Positions 1 to 5,598 are shown, numbered from the stretch's first letter. The stretch: DNA of 5,598 nt from Clostridiaceae bacterium (GCA_003527145.1 DPSW01000018.1:5769-11366), one strand, 5' to 3'. Notes: generated from the sequence alone by a model not told the origin. Numbers and translations: made by a program.

Positions 1-1364
1 CTCAAAGCATACGCAGACCTGTTATTACAGCTCTGGCCAGGGCATCAAAGAAAGATATGGATAGAGCATGGGAAGCAATCAAATTTGCAGAAAAGCCAAG
101 AATACACACATTTTTGGCCACTTCTGATATTCATATGGAATTTAAATTGAAAATGGCTCCCCGGGAGGTCAAGAAAAGAGCCATCGAGGCAGTAGCCTAT
201 GCGAAATCTTTGAGTCCCAATGTGGAGGTTGAGTTTTCGCCTGAAGATGGAACCAGGACAAGGCCGGAATTTTTATATGAGGTTTTGGAAGGAGTAATAG
301 CTGCAGGCGCGGATGTGGTAAATATACCTGATACAGTTGGCTACTCAACTCCCGGTGAGTATGGAGCCTTTATCGCAGGTATAAAAAGAAATATTCCCAA
401 TATTGATAAGGCAGTTATAAGCCTTCACTGTCATAACGACCTGGGCCTTGCTGTTGCAAACTCTCTGGCAGGCATTGAAAATGGTGCACTTCAGATCGAA
501 TGTGCTATAAATGGCCTTGGAGAAAGAGCAGGAAATGCATCCTTGGAGGAGATTGTCATGGCATTGAAGACAAGAAAAAACTATTATGATTTTGAAACGA
601 ACATCATCACCGAGCAGATAGCCCGAACAAGCGGCCTTGTGAGCAGGACTACAGGTATCCATATTCAGCCTAATAAGGCTATAGTAGGTGCTAATGCCTT
701 TGCTCATGAATCAGGAATACATCAGCATGGAGTCCTAAACAACAGATTGACCTATGAAATAATGACGCCTGAGTCAGTGGGACTCAAGAAAAATCTTATG
801 GTGCTGGGCAAGCACTCAGGAAGACATGCCTTTGAGGAAAGGTTGAATGAGCTTGGATACAGCGATTTATCCCAAGAAGAAATAAATAAAGCCTTTGTTA
901 AATTTAAAGATCTTGCAGACAAGAAAAAAACCGTATCCGACGGAGATATTGAAGCCATTATCACGGAGGACATCCATCAAATACCTGAAGCCTACAGCCT
1001 GGAATATATGCATATATCCTGCGGCAACAAGGTGGTCAGTACAGCGACGGTTAGGGTGAAAAAGCCCGACGATAATGTTGCGGAAGAAGCTGCATGCGGA
1101 ACAGGGCCGGTTGATGCTGTATTTAGAGCGATAGAAAAAGCGGCAGATATAGATGTGAATCTTAGGGATTACTTTCTGAAAGCAATAGGAAGCGGCGAAG
1201 ATGCTCTGGGAGAAGTAACGGTAAAGATAGAAAAGGGCAGCAAGATTTATGTCGGCAACGGTATAAGCACTGACATAATAGAGTCAAGTGCAAAAGCTTT
1301 CATCAACGCAATAAATAAGATGAGCTATGATAGCTGCTGTTTTGCCGTTGACAAAATTTCGTAA
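1..1364 (+). CDS. leuA: 2-isopropylmalate synthase, 3' part (5' end outside window)
   Basis: Condenses acetyl-CoA with 2-oxoisovalerate, the first committed step of leucine synthesis, in the cytoplasm. The reading frame is open from the first complete codon at base 3, so the ATG at 57 is internal: the residues before it (RPVITALARA, then KKDMDRAWEAIKFAE) match the family. Visible motifs are the metal-binding HCHND (bases 426-440), GERAGN with the likely metal-ligand Asn at 534-536, FAHESGIHQHGVL and GKHSGRHAFEERL. These fit LeuA of the HMGL-like TIM-barrel family better than citramalate synthase. The last roughly 120 residues form the C-terminal domain that in this family binds leucine for feedback inhibition. 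About 454 residues are visible against about 510-525 for full-length LeuA, so roughly 65-75 are missing upstream, including the first metal-binding Asp. Homocitrate synthase is the main alternative and is less likely. The stop lies inside the next promoter, and no dedicated terminator follows. Confidence 0.95.
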   Translation, partial: QSIRRPVITALARASKKDMDRAWEAIKFAEKPRIHTFLATSDIHMEFKLKMAPREVKKRAIEAVAYAKSLSPNVEVEFSPEDGTRTRPEFLYEVLEGVIAAGADVVNIPDTVGYSTPGEYGAFIAGIKRNIPNIDKAVISLHCHNDLGLAVANSLAGIENGALQIECAINGLGERAGNASLEEIVMALKTRKNYYDFETNIITEQIARTSGLVSRTTGIHIQPNKAIVGANAFAHESGIHQHGVLNNRLTYEIMTPESVGLKKNLMVLGKHSGRHAFEERLNELGYSDLSQEEINKAFVKFKDLADKKKTVSDGDIEAIITEDIHQIPEAYSLEYMHISCGNKVVSTATVRVKKPDDNVAEEAACGTGPVDAVFRAIEKAADIDVNLRDYFLKAIGSGEDALGEVTVKIEKGSKIYVGNGISTDIIESSAKAFINAINKMSYDSCCFAVDKIS

Positions 1365-1376
1365 TAGTCATATAAT
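1348..1376 (+). promoter_or_regulatory. Consensus sigma-A promoter for the T-box/trpS unit
   Basis: TTGACA at 1348-1353 and TATAAT at 1371-1376 are separated by exactly 17 bp, a perfect match to the housekeeping promoter consensus. The predicted start of transcription is near 1383, about 10 nt before the first paired base of the T-box Stem I. The -35 box lies in the last codons of leuA, and the leuA stop (1362-1364) sits in the spacer, so trpS has its own promoter embedded in the leuA 3' end. Confidence 0.88.
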
Positions 1377-1392
1377 ATATAAAAATAATATT

Positions 1393-1650
1393 AAAATCCG
1401 TTGAAGGGAAGCAAGTAAGCTTGAAAACAGGTTCAAAGAGAGCTGCCGATGGTGGGAGTGCAGCAATTATGCTTGAGCTGAATGGGTCCTTGAGGATTTT
1501 GGTGAAATCAAAGTAGCCAATAACGTGAGCTTCCCGTTAAAGAAGCAGGATATGAAGTATCTGTTATGAGGAGAGGCTTTAAGCTTCTTGGATTAGGTGG
1601 CACCGCGCATTATACGCCCTATAGGTTTTCTATAGGGTTTTTAATTTTTT
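1393..1650 (+). ncRNA. Tryptophan-specific T-box leader of trpS
   Basis: This cis-acting riboswitch senses the charging state of tRNA-Trp. The base of Stem I is a perfect 7-bp pairing of 1393-1399 with 1494-1500. AGTA (1414-1417) faces the specifier loop, with a helix 1418-1424/1473-1479 above it. The distal part has AGAGAG followed by GCTGC/GCAGC (1442-1446/1460-1464), enclosing the typical GGTGGGA loop. The specifier is read as TGG (1483-1485), the Trp codon, followed by a purine. Stem III is 1540-1546/1583-1589. The T-box core AGGTGGCACCGCG (1595-1607) forms an antiterminator: AGG and GCG pair with CGC-CCT (1615-1620), leaving the 7-nt bulge TGGCACC, whose TGGC is expected to pair with the GCCA end of uncharged tRNA. 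This pairing uses bases of the terminator stem, so the two structures exclude each other. Uncharged tRNA-Trp should therefore turn trpS on. Stem II is less clear; a local TAACG/CGTTA pair lies at 1521-1525/1535-1539. Confidence 0.95.
1617..1650 (+). terminator. Conditional intrinsic terminator of the T-box
   Basis: A perfect 8-bp stem (CCCTATAG at 1617-1624 with CTATAGGG at 1630-1637) and a 5-nt loop are followed by a T-rich run (1638-1650). Its 5' arm overlaps the antiterminator strand at 1617-1620, as expected of a T-box switch. It may also stop transcripts reading through from leuA, which has no terminator of its own. Confidence 0.93.
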
Positions 1651-1679
1651 TGAGCACAATAATTATGGAGGTGTAAAAA

Positions 1680-2678
1680 ATGGATGGGAATAAGAAGGTT
1701 ATATTCAGCGGGATTCAGCCTTCCGGTGATTTGACCATAGGTAACTATTTGGGGGCTTTAAAGAATTGGGCGGCCCTGCAGGATCAATATGATTCATACT
1801 ATTGTGTCGTTGATTTGCATGCTCTGACCGTAAGGCAAGACCCGGCAGAATTGAGAGCCAGGACTTTAAAAAACATTGCGATATACGTGGCTTCAGGTCT
1901 CGATCCCAAGAAGAATACATTGTTTATCCAATCCCATGTGCCTGCGCATAGCGAGGCCTCATGGCTGTTGAGCTGCTTCTGCTATATGGGGGAGCTGAGC
2001 AGGATGACCCAATTTAAGGATAAGTCTCAGAAAGTCGGTGAAAGCGTCAGCTCGGCGTTATTCACCTATCCTGTGCTGATGGCGGCGGATATACTCTTAT
2101 ATAATACTGATTTGGTGCCGGTAGGCAGCGACCAGAAGCAGCATATTGAATTGGCAAGAGATCTGGCTATCAGATTTAATAATTTGTATAGCCCTACCTT
2201 TACAATACCGGAGCCATATATTGGGGATACAGGCGCCAGAATAATGGATCTTCAGGAGCCGGATAAAAAGATGTCCAAATCCGCCGATAACCCCAATGCC
2301 TATGTACTTATAATGGACCCGCCGGATGTCATCAGAAGGAAAATAAGCAGGGCAGTCACAGATGATTTGGGTGTGGTTAAATATAACGAATCTCAGCCGG
2401 GTATATCAAACCTTATCAGTATTTTAAGCACTATTGCAGGCAAGAAGCCTGAAGATATCGAGAAAGAGTATGACGGCATAGGATACGCCAAATTTAAATC
2501 CGATGTGGCGGAGGCACTGGTAGAAGAGCTTCAGCCCCTTCAAAACATAGTAAAGCAGCTTTTGGATGATAAGCCATATATGGAGAGCATTTATAAAAGC
2601 GGAGCAGAAAAAGCAAGCTACGTTGCAAATAAGACCTTGAGAAAGATGCAAAAAAAGCTTGGGCTGATACCCAGATAA
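1680..2678 (+). CDS. trpS: Tryptophanyl-tRNA synthetase
   Basis: Class I aminoacyl-tRNA synthetase that charges tRNA-Trp with tryptophan using ATP, in the cytoplasm; the bacterial enzyme is a homodimer. Its 332 residues match the usual 325-335. The HIGH-equivalent is PSGDLTIGN at residues 14-22 (TIGN is normal for bacterial TrpRS). AADILLY around 135-141 supplies D137, the probable counterpart of the indole-recognising Asp of Bacillus enzymes. GSDQKQH is at 149-155 and the KMSKS loop is intact at 197-201. The C-terminal helical domain carries tRNA recognition. The start is the ATG at 1680, preceded by GGAGGTG (1667-1673) at 6-nt spacing. Expression should be controlled by the Trp T-box directly upstream, and the agreement of specifier codon and product supports both calls. 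No convincing + strand terminator follows the stop. Confidence 0.98.
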   Translation: MDGNKKVIFSGIQPSGDLTIGNYLGALKNWAALQDQYDSYYCVVDLHALTVRQDPAELRARTLKNIAIYVASGLDPKKNTLFIQSHVPAHSEASWLLSCFCYMGELSRMTQFKDKSQKVGESVSSALFTYPVLMAADILLYNTDLVPVGSDQKQHIELARDLAIRFNNLYSPTFTIPEPYIGDTGARIMDLQEPDKKMSKSADNPNAYVLIMDPPDVIRRKISRAVTDDLGVVKYNESQPGISNLISILSTIAGKKPEDIEKEYDGIGYAKFKSDVAEALVEELQPLQNIVKQLLDDKPYMESIYKSGAEKASYVANKTLRKMQKKLGLIPR

Positions 2679-2697
2679 GCTTTGTATGAAAAAATGT

Positions 2698-2727
2698 TTG
2701 ACTTGAGGGCTTGTCATATAATATAAT
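2698..2727 (+). promoter_or_regulatory. Probable sigma-A promoter after trpS
   Basis: TTGACT (2698-2703) and TATAAT (2722-2727) are separated by 18 bp. A second overlapping TATAAT lies at 2717-2722 but would leave only a 13-bp spacer. The predicted transcript starts near 2734. No long ORF follows for about 400 bases, so it most likely serves the structured RNA region at 2734-2940, the mutS2 leader, or both. Confidence 0.7.
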
Positions 2728-2738
2728 GACATCGTCAT
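2713..2738 (+). promoter_or_regulatory. Operator-like inverted repeats over -10 and start site
   Basis: The pentamer GTCAT occurs at 2713-2717, its complement ATGAC at 2726-2730, and GTCAT again at 2734-2738. The second and third copies form a 13-bp inverted repeat (5-bp arms, 3-bp centre) at the predicted transcription start. The first and second flank the -10 box. The position would suit a repressor site, but short AT-rich repeats arise easily by chance and no regulator is known. Confidence 0.25.
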
Positions 2739-2762
2739 AAGTATTCTAAAGGAGTTTGTTTT

Positions 2763-2786
2763 ATGATAGAGGTTGTTCTTAACTAA
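2763..2786 (+). CDS. Possible seven-residue leader peptide ORF
   Basis: AAAGGAG (2748-2754) lies 8 nt before an ATG that opens MIEVVLN and a TAA stop. The Shine-Dalgarno and spacing are good for so short a frame. The last four codons, including the stop, form most of the 5' arm of the 13-bp stem at 2774-2786, so a translating ribosome would keep that stem open. That arrangement would suit translation-coupled regulation, but the peptide has no run of a single regulatory amino acid and may be fortuitous or the remnant of a gene start. Confidence 0.3.
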   Translation: MIEVVLN

Positions 2787-2874
2787 GCAATTTAATAAGG
2801 GACGAAGAGTAGCATTTCACCTACACAAATAGGTGGTTTTCTTGTTTGCCTTCGGATACTATTAGTTAAGAACA
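2774..2874. repeat. 101-bp segment with perfect 13-bp terminal inverted repeats
   Basis: The arms at 2774-2786 and 2862-2874 are exact complements and close a 75-nt interior. The arms are AT-rich (TTCTTAACTAA core). Read as RNA this is the closing stem of a structured transcript; read as DNA it could be a tiny inverted-repeat element. No direct duplication of flanking bases was found, which favours the RNA reading. Confidence 0.6.
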
Positions 2875-2913
2875 TCGGCTTCAGTAAAAAAATAAGTATA
2901 GTGCATGAATTTC

Positions 2914-2940
2914 TGCCGTGCTCTTATTGCACGGCATTTT
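2914..2940 (+). terminator. Intrinsic terminator of the candidate small RNA
   Basis: TGCCGTGC (2914-2921) pairs perfectly with GCACGGCA (2929-2936) around a 7-nt loop, followed by TTTT (2937-2940) and AT-rich sequence. The stem is GC-rich and strong, but the U tract is short, so some readthrough is possible. Confidence 0.8.
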
Positions 2941-3015
2941 AATATTCAAATTTTATTGGTTTTGCAGATTCACCGATTCGGGGAAGCATTTGCATTAATC
3001 AGATAGATCTATACG
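2941..3015. other. Non-coding spacer between two terminators
   Basis: No credible gene or sigma-A promoter was found here. It contains a perfect 10-bp palindrome ATAGATCTAT (3003-3012) and a direct repeat GATTC-ACC-GATTC (2967-2979). The meaning of either is unclear. Confidence 0.4.
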
Positions 3016-3052
3016 AGCTGCAGGTAAACAGATGTTTGCTTGCAGCTTTTTT
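3016..3052 (+). terminator. Strong intrinsic terminator or attenuator before mutS2
   Basis: A 14-bp stem (3016-3029 with 3034-3047, including two G-T wobbles) carries a 4-nt loop AGAT and runs into six T residues (3047-3052). It lies only 73 bases before the mutS2 start and 76 bases after the preceding terminator. Because no clear promoter was seen between it and mutS2, it may attenuate mutS2 transcription rather than simply end an upstream unit. Confidence 0.88.
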
Positions 3053-3125
3053 GATTTGGAAGCGGTAGGCGCAGTGTCCGGAGAGCAAAATATTTAGAAA
3101 TAGAAGAAAGATGGAGGAATAAAAA

Positions 3126-5084
3126 TTGAAAGAGACTGCGATAAAACTGCTGGAATATGACAAGATTAAAGAAAAACTGGCTGAATATGCTGTTTCAGAT
3201 CAGGCAAAAGGAGTCATAAGAGAATTAAAGCCGTCAACAGATATAAATATAATAGAAGGATGGCTGCATGAAACAACAGAGGGCTGCATGATCATGGACA
3301 GATGCTCCAGTGTGCCTTTATACAGCTTGACAGGCATTGATAAGGTGGTAAGCAAGCTTGGCAAAGGCGGGATACTATATCCTGAGGAGCTGTCGGCTAT
3401 ATTGGAGCTGCTGGAGAGCGTCAGGCGCATCAGAAAGTTTATGATCCCAATGCAGGATATAGCTCCAGGCGTGTCATCCTATGCCCTTTCTATGCATGAG
3501 CTCAAAGATTTGGCTGAAGAGATCTCAAATTCCATTGAATATGATATGGTAAGCGACAAGGCAAGTCCCGAGCTGAACAAGATAAGAAAGAAGATAGCTA
3601 TTACTGACGATCGGATCAGGCAAAAGCTGAACAGCCTGCTAAATTCGTCAGCATATGCCGCCTATATACAGGAAGCCTTTGTGAGCATGAGAAATGGAAG
3701 ATATGTGATACCTGTGAAGAAGGAATACCGCAAGAATATAGAAGGAAGCGTGCTGGACACTTCCGCCAGCGGCTCTACTTTGTTTATTGAGCCGGCCTCA
3801 GTAAAAAAGCTCCATGAGCAATTGAACATGCTAAAGCTGGAGGAAGAAAACGAAGTTTATAAAATATTATCTTTTTTAACCGGCATAGTTGAATCCTATA
3901 AGCGTGAATTGTCTATAAATATAGAGGCTATGATACATTATGACTTTGTATTTGCAAAGGCTAAGTTCAGTAAATCCCTGGATTGCAGAGAGGTCAAGCT
4001 CAATACCAAAAATCATATCAGCATTCATAGCGGAAGGCATCCGCTGATAGGCAAGGATGCTGTGCCCATTGATTTCCTTATAGGTGATGATTACAGAGCT
4101 TTGGTGATCACAGGGCCGAATACCGGAGGCAAAACAGTAGCCCTAAAGACCGTCGGGTTGATGACCATGATGGTGCAGTCCGGCTTGCATGTATCCGTCG
4201 GAAGCGGAAGCGAGTTCGCTGTGTTTGAGGATATACTGGTGGATATCGGAGATGGCCAGAGCATAGAGCAGTCCTTGAGCACATTCTCATCACATATAAA
4301 AAATATTTCCGCTATCTTGGAATGTGCCGACTCCGGAGCTCTGGTAATAATTGATGAGCTGGGCTCTGGGACAGATCCCAGCGAAGGTGTGGGCTTGGCT
4401 GCTGCAATACTTGAAGAGATATATGACATAGGAGCAACGATAATTGCAACTACACATTATAGTGAAATAAAGTCCTTTGCTGCAGCAAAGGATGGCTTTG
4501 AGAATGGCTGCATGGAATTTGACATAGAAACCTTAAGCCCCATGTACAAATTGAATATCGGCAAAGCGGGAGAAAGCAATGCTCTGCTGATAGCTTTACG
4601 GCTCGGGATAAGCAGAAATATCGTTGAAAGGGCTCATGAAATAACATATAAGGAGAAAAAGGATTACAGCAATATTTATAAAGAGCCGGATGCGAAGAAC
4701 GCCAATGCTAAAAGCTTTATAAAGCCACGCATTCAGCAGGCTGCAAAATGCACTGAATCGATCTGCGGCAAAAAAGAAGATCAGGAACAAAAAGCAAAGA
4801 AGACTTTCCAAATAGGTGATTGTGTCTATATCAGCAGCATGGGCAGGACCGGAATTGTTTGCGAATCCGAAAACAGCAAAGGCGAACTGGGTGTAATATT
4901 CATGAAAAAGAAGCTGAAAGTCAATAAAAAGCGTCTTTCGCTCTATATTCAAGGAGATGAGCTGTACCCCAAAGATTACGACTTCGATATAGTATTTGAA
5001 ACTAAGGAGAACAGGAAGAAGAGGCATATTTTAAGCAGAAAGCATGTTGAAGGCCTTGAAATAACAGTTCCGAATAAAGAATAA
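3126..5084 (+). CDS. MutS2-family ATPase lacking the Smr domain
   Basis: This 652-residue protein resembles Bacillus MutS2 along its core. It has the N-terminal LLEYDKIKEKLAEYA, the lever/clamp helices with RNGRYVIPVKKEYR and SGSTLFIEP, then the ABC-type ATPase. Walker A is GPNTGGKT (330-337), STFSSHI is at 385-391, Walker B ends in D410-E411 and is followed by LGSGTDP, and the TTHYSE His is H444. All key ATPase residues are present. Typical MutS2 (about 780 residues) then has a long coiled coil, a KOW domain and a C-terminal Smr nuclease domain. Here a short Lys-rich linker (about 510-560) leads to a KOW-like segment (561-608) and a 44-residue basic tail, with no Smr. MutS2 proteins act on branched DNA or on collided ribosomes; without Smr, direct nuclease activity is not expected. 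The start is TTG at 3126 with GGAGG 8 nt upstream; the ATG at 3111 hits a stop after three codons. MutS1 is excluded by the missing mismatch-reading domain. Confidence 0.9.
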   Translation: MKETAIKLLEYDKIKEKLAEYAVSDQAKGVIRELKPSTDINIIEGWLHETTEGCMIMDRCSSVPLYSLTGIDKVVSKLGKGGILYPEELSAILELLESVRRIRKFMIPMQDIAPGVSSYALSMHELKDLAEEISNSIEYDMVSDKASPELNKIRKKIAITDDRIRQKLNSLLNSSAYAAYIQEAFVSMRNGRYVIPVKKEYRKNIEGSVLDTSASGSTLFIEPASVKKLHEQLNMLKLEEENEVYKILSFLTGIVESYKRELSINIEAMIHYDFVFAKAKFSKSLDCREVKLNTKNHISIHSGRHPLIGKDAVPIDFLIGDDYRALVITGPNTGGKTVALKTVGLMTMMVQSGLHVSVGSGSEFAVFEDILVDIGDGQSIEQSLSTFSSHIKNISAILECADSGALVIIDELGSGTDPSEGVGLAAAILEEIYDIGATIIATTHYSEIKSFAAAKDGFENGCMEFDIETLSPMYKLNIGKAGESNALLIALRLGISRNIVERAHEITYKEKKDYSNIYKEPDAKNANAKSFIKPRIQQAAKCTESICGKKEDQEQKAKKTFQIGDCVYISSMGRTGIVCESENSKGELGVIFMKKKLKVNKKRLSLYIQGDELYPKDYDFDIVFETKENRKKRHILSRKHVEGLEITVPNKE

Positions 5085-5099
5085 TAAAGCCTTCAATGT
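5044..5099 (+). repeat. Inverted repeat spanning the mutS2 stop
   Basis: TTGAAGGC (5047-5054) is exactly complementary to GCCTTCAA (5089-5096); wobble pairs extend it to about 11 bp (5044-5054/5089-5099) around a 34-nt loop that contains the stop codon. No T run follows, so it is not a typical intrinsic terminator. It could stabilise the mRNA 3' end or be coincidental. Confidence 0.3.
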
Positions 5100-5156
5100 C
5101 AAACCTATGGAATATTTATGTCCATGTGTGAGAAGTTGACTTTATTAGCTATTATT

Positions 5157-5185
5157 TTTACTATATTTCTCTTTGTTTATATAAT
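5157..5185 (+). promoter_or_regulatory. Probable promoter of the SLH-protein gene
   Basis: TTTACT (5157-5162) and a perfect TATAAT (5180-5185) are separated by 17 bp, predicting a start near 5192 and a 5' untranslated region of about 44 nt. A second, overlapping possibility is TTGACT (5136-5141) with TACTAT (5159-5164), also at 17 bp. One or both may act as tandem promoters. Confidence 0.65.
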
Positions 5186-5235
5186 ATAATGATTTCGAAA
5201 TTACATTATGTAAACTAAAAATCGGGAGGAGAAAT

Positions 5236-5598
5236 ATGATAAATAATCAAAAAGGGAAGAAACTATTAAGTGTATTCCTTTCTGTTGTGCTAGCATTATC
5301 AAGCTTTAGCATCGTTTTTGCAGAATCCTCTGAGATCAGAGGACACTGGGCTGAAAAGCAGCTTGGCGATTGGATCGACAGAGGTTTGATGACGGGATAT
5401 TTGGATGGCTCATACAAGCCCAATAACAATATCACAAGATCTGAGTTTGTTGCTTTGGTCAACAGAATATATCAGTTTGATGAAAAAACTGAGCCGGGTT
5501 TCACCGATGTTTCTGCCGAAGCAAACCAATGGGTCTATGATGAAGTTTCCAAAGCAAAGAAAGCAGGCTACATCAATGGCTTTGTAGACGGAAGCTTT
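5236..5598 (+). CDS. Secreted SLH-domain surface protein, 5' part
   Basis: The frame is open from the ATG at 5236 to the window edge (121 codons), with GGGAGGA (5224-5230) 5 nt upstream. The N-terminus is a signal peptide: positive KGKK (6-9), a hydrophobic stretch LLSVFLSVVLALSSFSIVF (10-28), and likely signal peptidase I cleavage after A29 (VFA-ESS). A first S-layer homology domain follows at about 34-80, with the hallmark GHWAE, GLMTGYLDGSYKPNNNITRSE and the ITR(S)E motif at 66-70. A second starts at about F89 (GFTDVS, then GYINGFVDGSF) and runs off the window. SLH modules, usually in threes, anchor proteins to pyruvylated secondary cell-wall polymers. The missing part decides whether this is an S-layer protein, an enzyme or another anchored protein. 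It has its own promoter and is probably not co-transcribed with mutS2 alone. Confidence 0.93.
   Translation, partial: MINNQKGKKLLSVFLSVVLALSSFSIVFAESSEIRGHWAEKQLGDWIDRGLMTGYLDGSYKPNNNITRSEFVALVNRIYQFDEKTEPGFTDVSAEANQWVYDEVSKAKKAGYINGFVDGSF

Larger units (their letters stand above)
2734..2940 (+). ncRNA. Candidate structured small RNA or leader, family unknown
   Basis: Bounded by a promoter upstream and an intrinsic terminator at its 3' end, this would be a transcript of about 200 nt. Its core is 2774-2874, closed by a perfect 13-bp inverted repeat (TGTTCTTAACTAA at 2774-2786 with its complement at 2862-2874). Inside lie a hairpin CACCTA/TAGGTG (2818-2823/2830-2835, 6-nt loop) and a possible CGAAG/CTTCG pairing (2803-2807/2850-2854). 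Apart from the seven-codon ORF at its front, no credible coding sequence is present. It lacks the signatures I know for 6S RNA, T-box, yybP-ykoY, SAM, THF or ydaO elements. Alternatives are a leader attenuating mutS2, or a small remnant element with inverted ends; no target duplication was seen around it. Confidence 0.5.

Noticed and set aside
57..59. ATG at 57 as the leuA start
   Set aside because: The frame is open upstream to base 3 and encodes conserved LeuA residues; no ribosome binding site precedes this ATG.
345..707. Minus-strand 120-residue frame inside leuA
   Set aside because: It is antisense to well-conserved leuA motifs and has no recognisable domain. The same reasoning applies to the other minus-strand frames inside trpS and mutS2.
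2650..2683. Hairpin at the trpS stop (AAAGCTTGGG with CCC and AAGCTTT, 3-nt bulge)
   Set aside because: No T run follows on the + strand. On the minus strand it would be followed by seven Ts, but no minus-strand gene is present to terminate. It most likely reflects the coding sequence.
2797..2836. GACGAAGAGTAGC followed by AGGTGG, resembling T-box Stem I or a yybP-ykoY core
   Set aside because: No T-box core, antiterminator or specifier arrangement follows, and the distal conserved bases of yybP-ykoY are absent.
2905..3006. Plus-strand frame of 33 residues starting MNFCRAL
   Set aside because: It has no Shine-Dalgarno, and the intrinsic terminator hairpin at 2914-2940 lies within it.
5107..5125. 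ATGGA/TCCAT inverted repeat after mutS2 as a terminator
   Set aside because: The stem is only 5 bp and no T run follows.
5405..5587. Plus-strand 60-residue frame near the window end
   Set aside because: It overlaps the SLH-protein gene in another frame. The SLH frame has a ribosome binding site, a signal peptide and two SLH motifs.

Overview
The window looks like chromosomal DNA of a low- to mid-GC Gram-positive anaerobe of the Clostridia type. The evidence is a tryptophan T-box leader, strong GGAGG ribosome binding sites with some TTG start use, a MutS2-family gene and an S-layer-homology (SLH) surface protein. Sequence alone does not settle genus or species. All four protein genes are on the + strand, and no mobile element, CRISPR array, tRNA or rRNA gene was seen.

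Layout. Bases 1-1364 are the 3' part of leuA (2-isopropylmalate synthase, leucine synthesis); its first roughly 65-75 codons lie before the window. A perfect consensus sigma-A promoter (TTGACA, 17 bp, TATAAT) straddles the leuA stop codon. It drives a T-box leader (about 1393-1650) that can be resolved into Stem I, a UGG specifier, Stem III, the T-box/antiterminator and a competing terminator. The leader controls trpS (1680-2678), tryptophanyl-tRNA synthetase. A UGG specifier before trpS is the expected self-consistent logic: uncharged tRNA-Trp raises synthetase expression.

The 447-bp gap 2679-3125 is the least ordinary part. It holds a promoter, a Shine-Dalgarno with a seven-codon ORF, a 101-nt segment closed by a perfect 13-bp inverted repeat, an intrinsic terminator at 2914-2940, and a second strong terminator at 3016-3052. 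No long ORF is present. This is the layout of a small structured RNA or a regulatory leader, and I could not assign it to a family I know.

Bases 3126-5084 encode a 652-residue MutS2-type ATPase. It has the MutS2 core and a KOW-like segment but no C-terminal Smr nuclease domain. A short intergenic region with a sigma-A-type promoter leads into the 5' part of a secreted SLH-domain protein (5236 to the window end).

The genes do not form one obvious pathway. leuA and trpS are both tied to amino acid supply but appear to be separate transcription units, apart from possible leuA readthrough into the T-box. mutS2 and the SLH gene are functionally unrelated neighbours.
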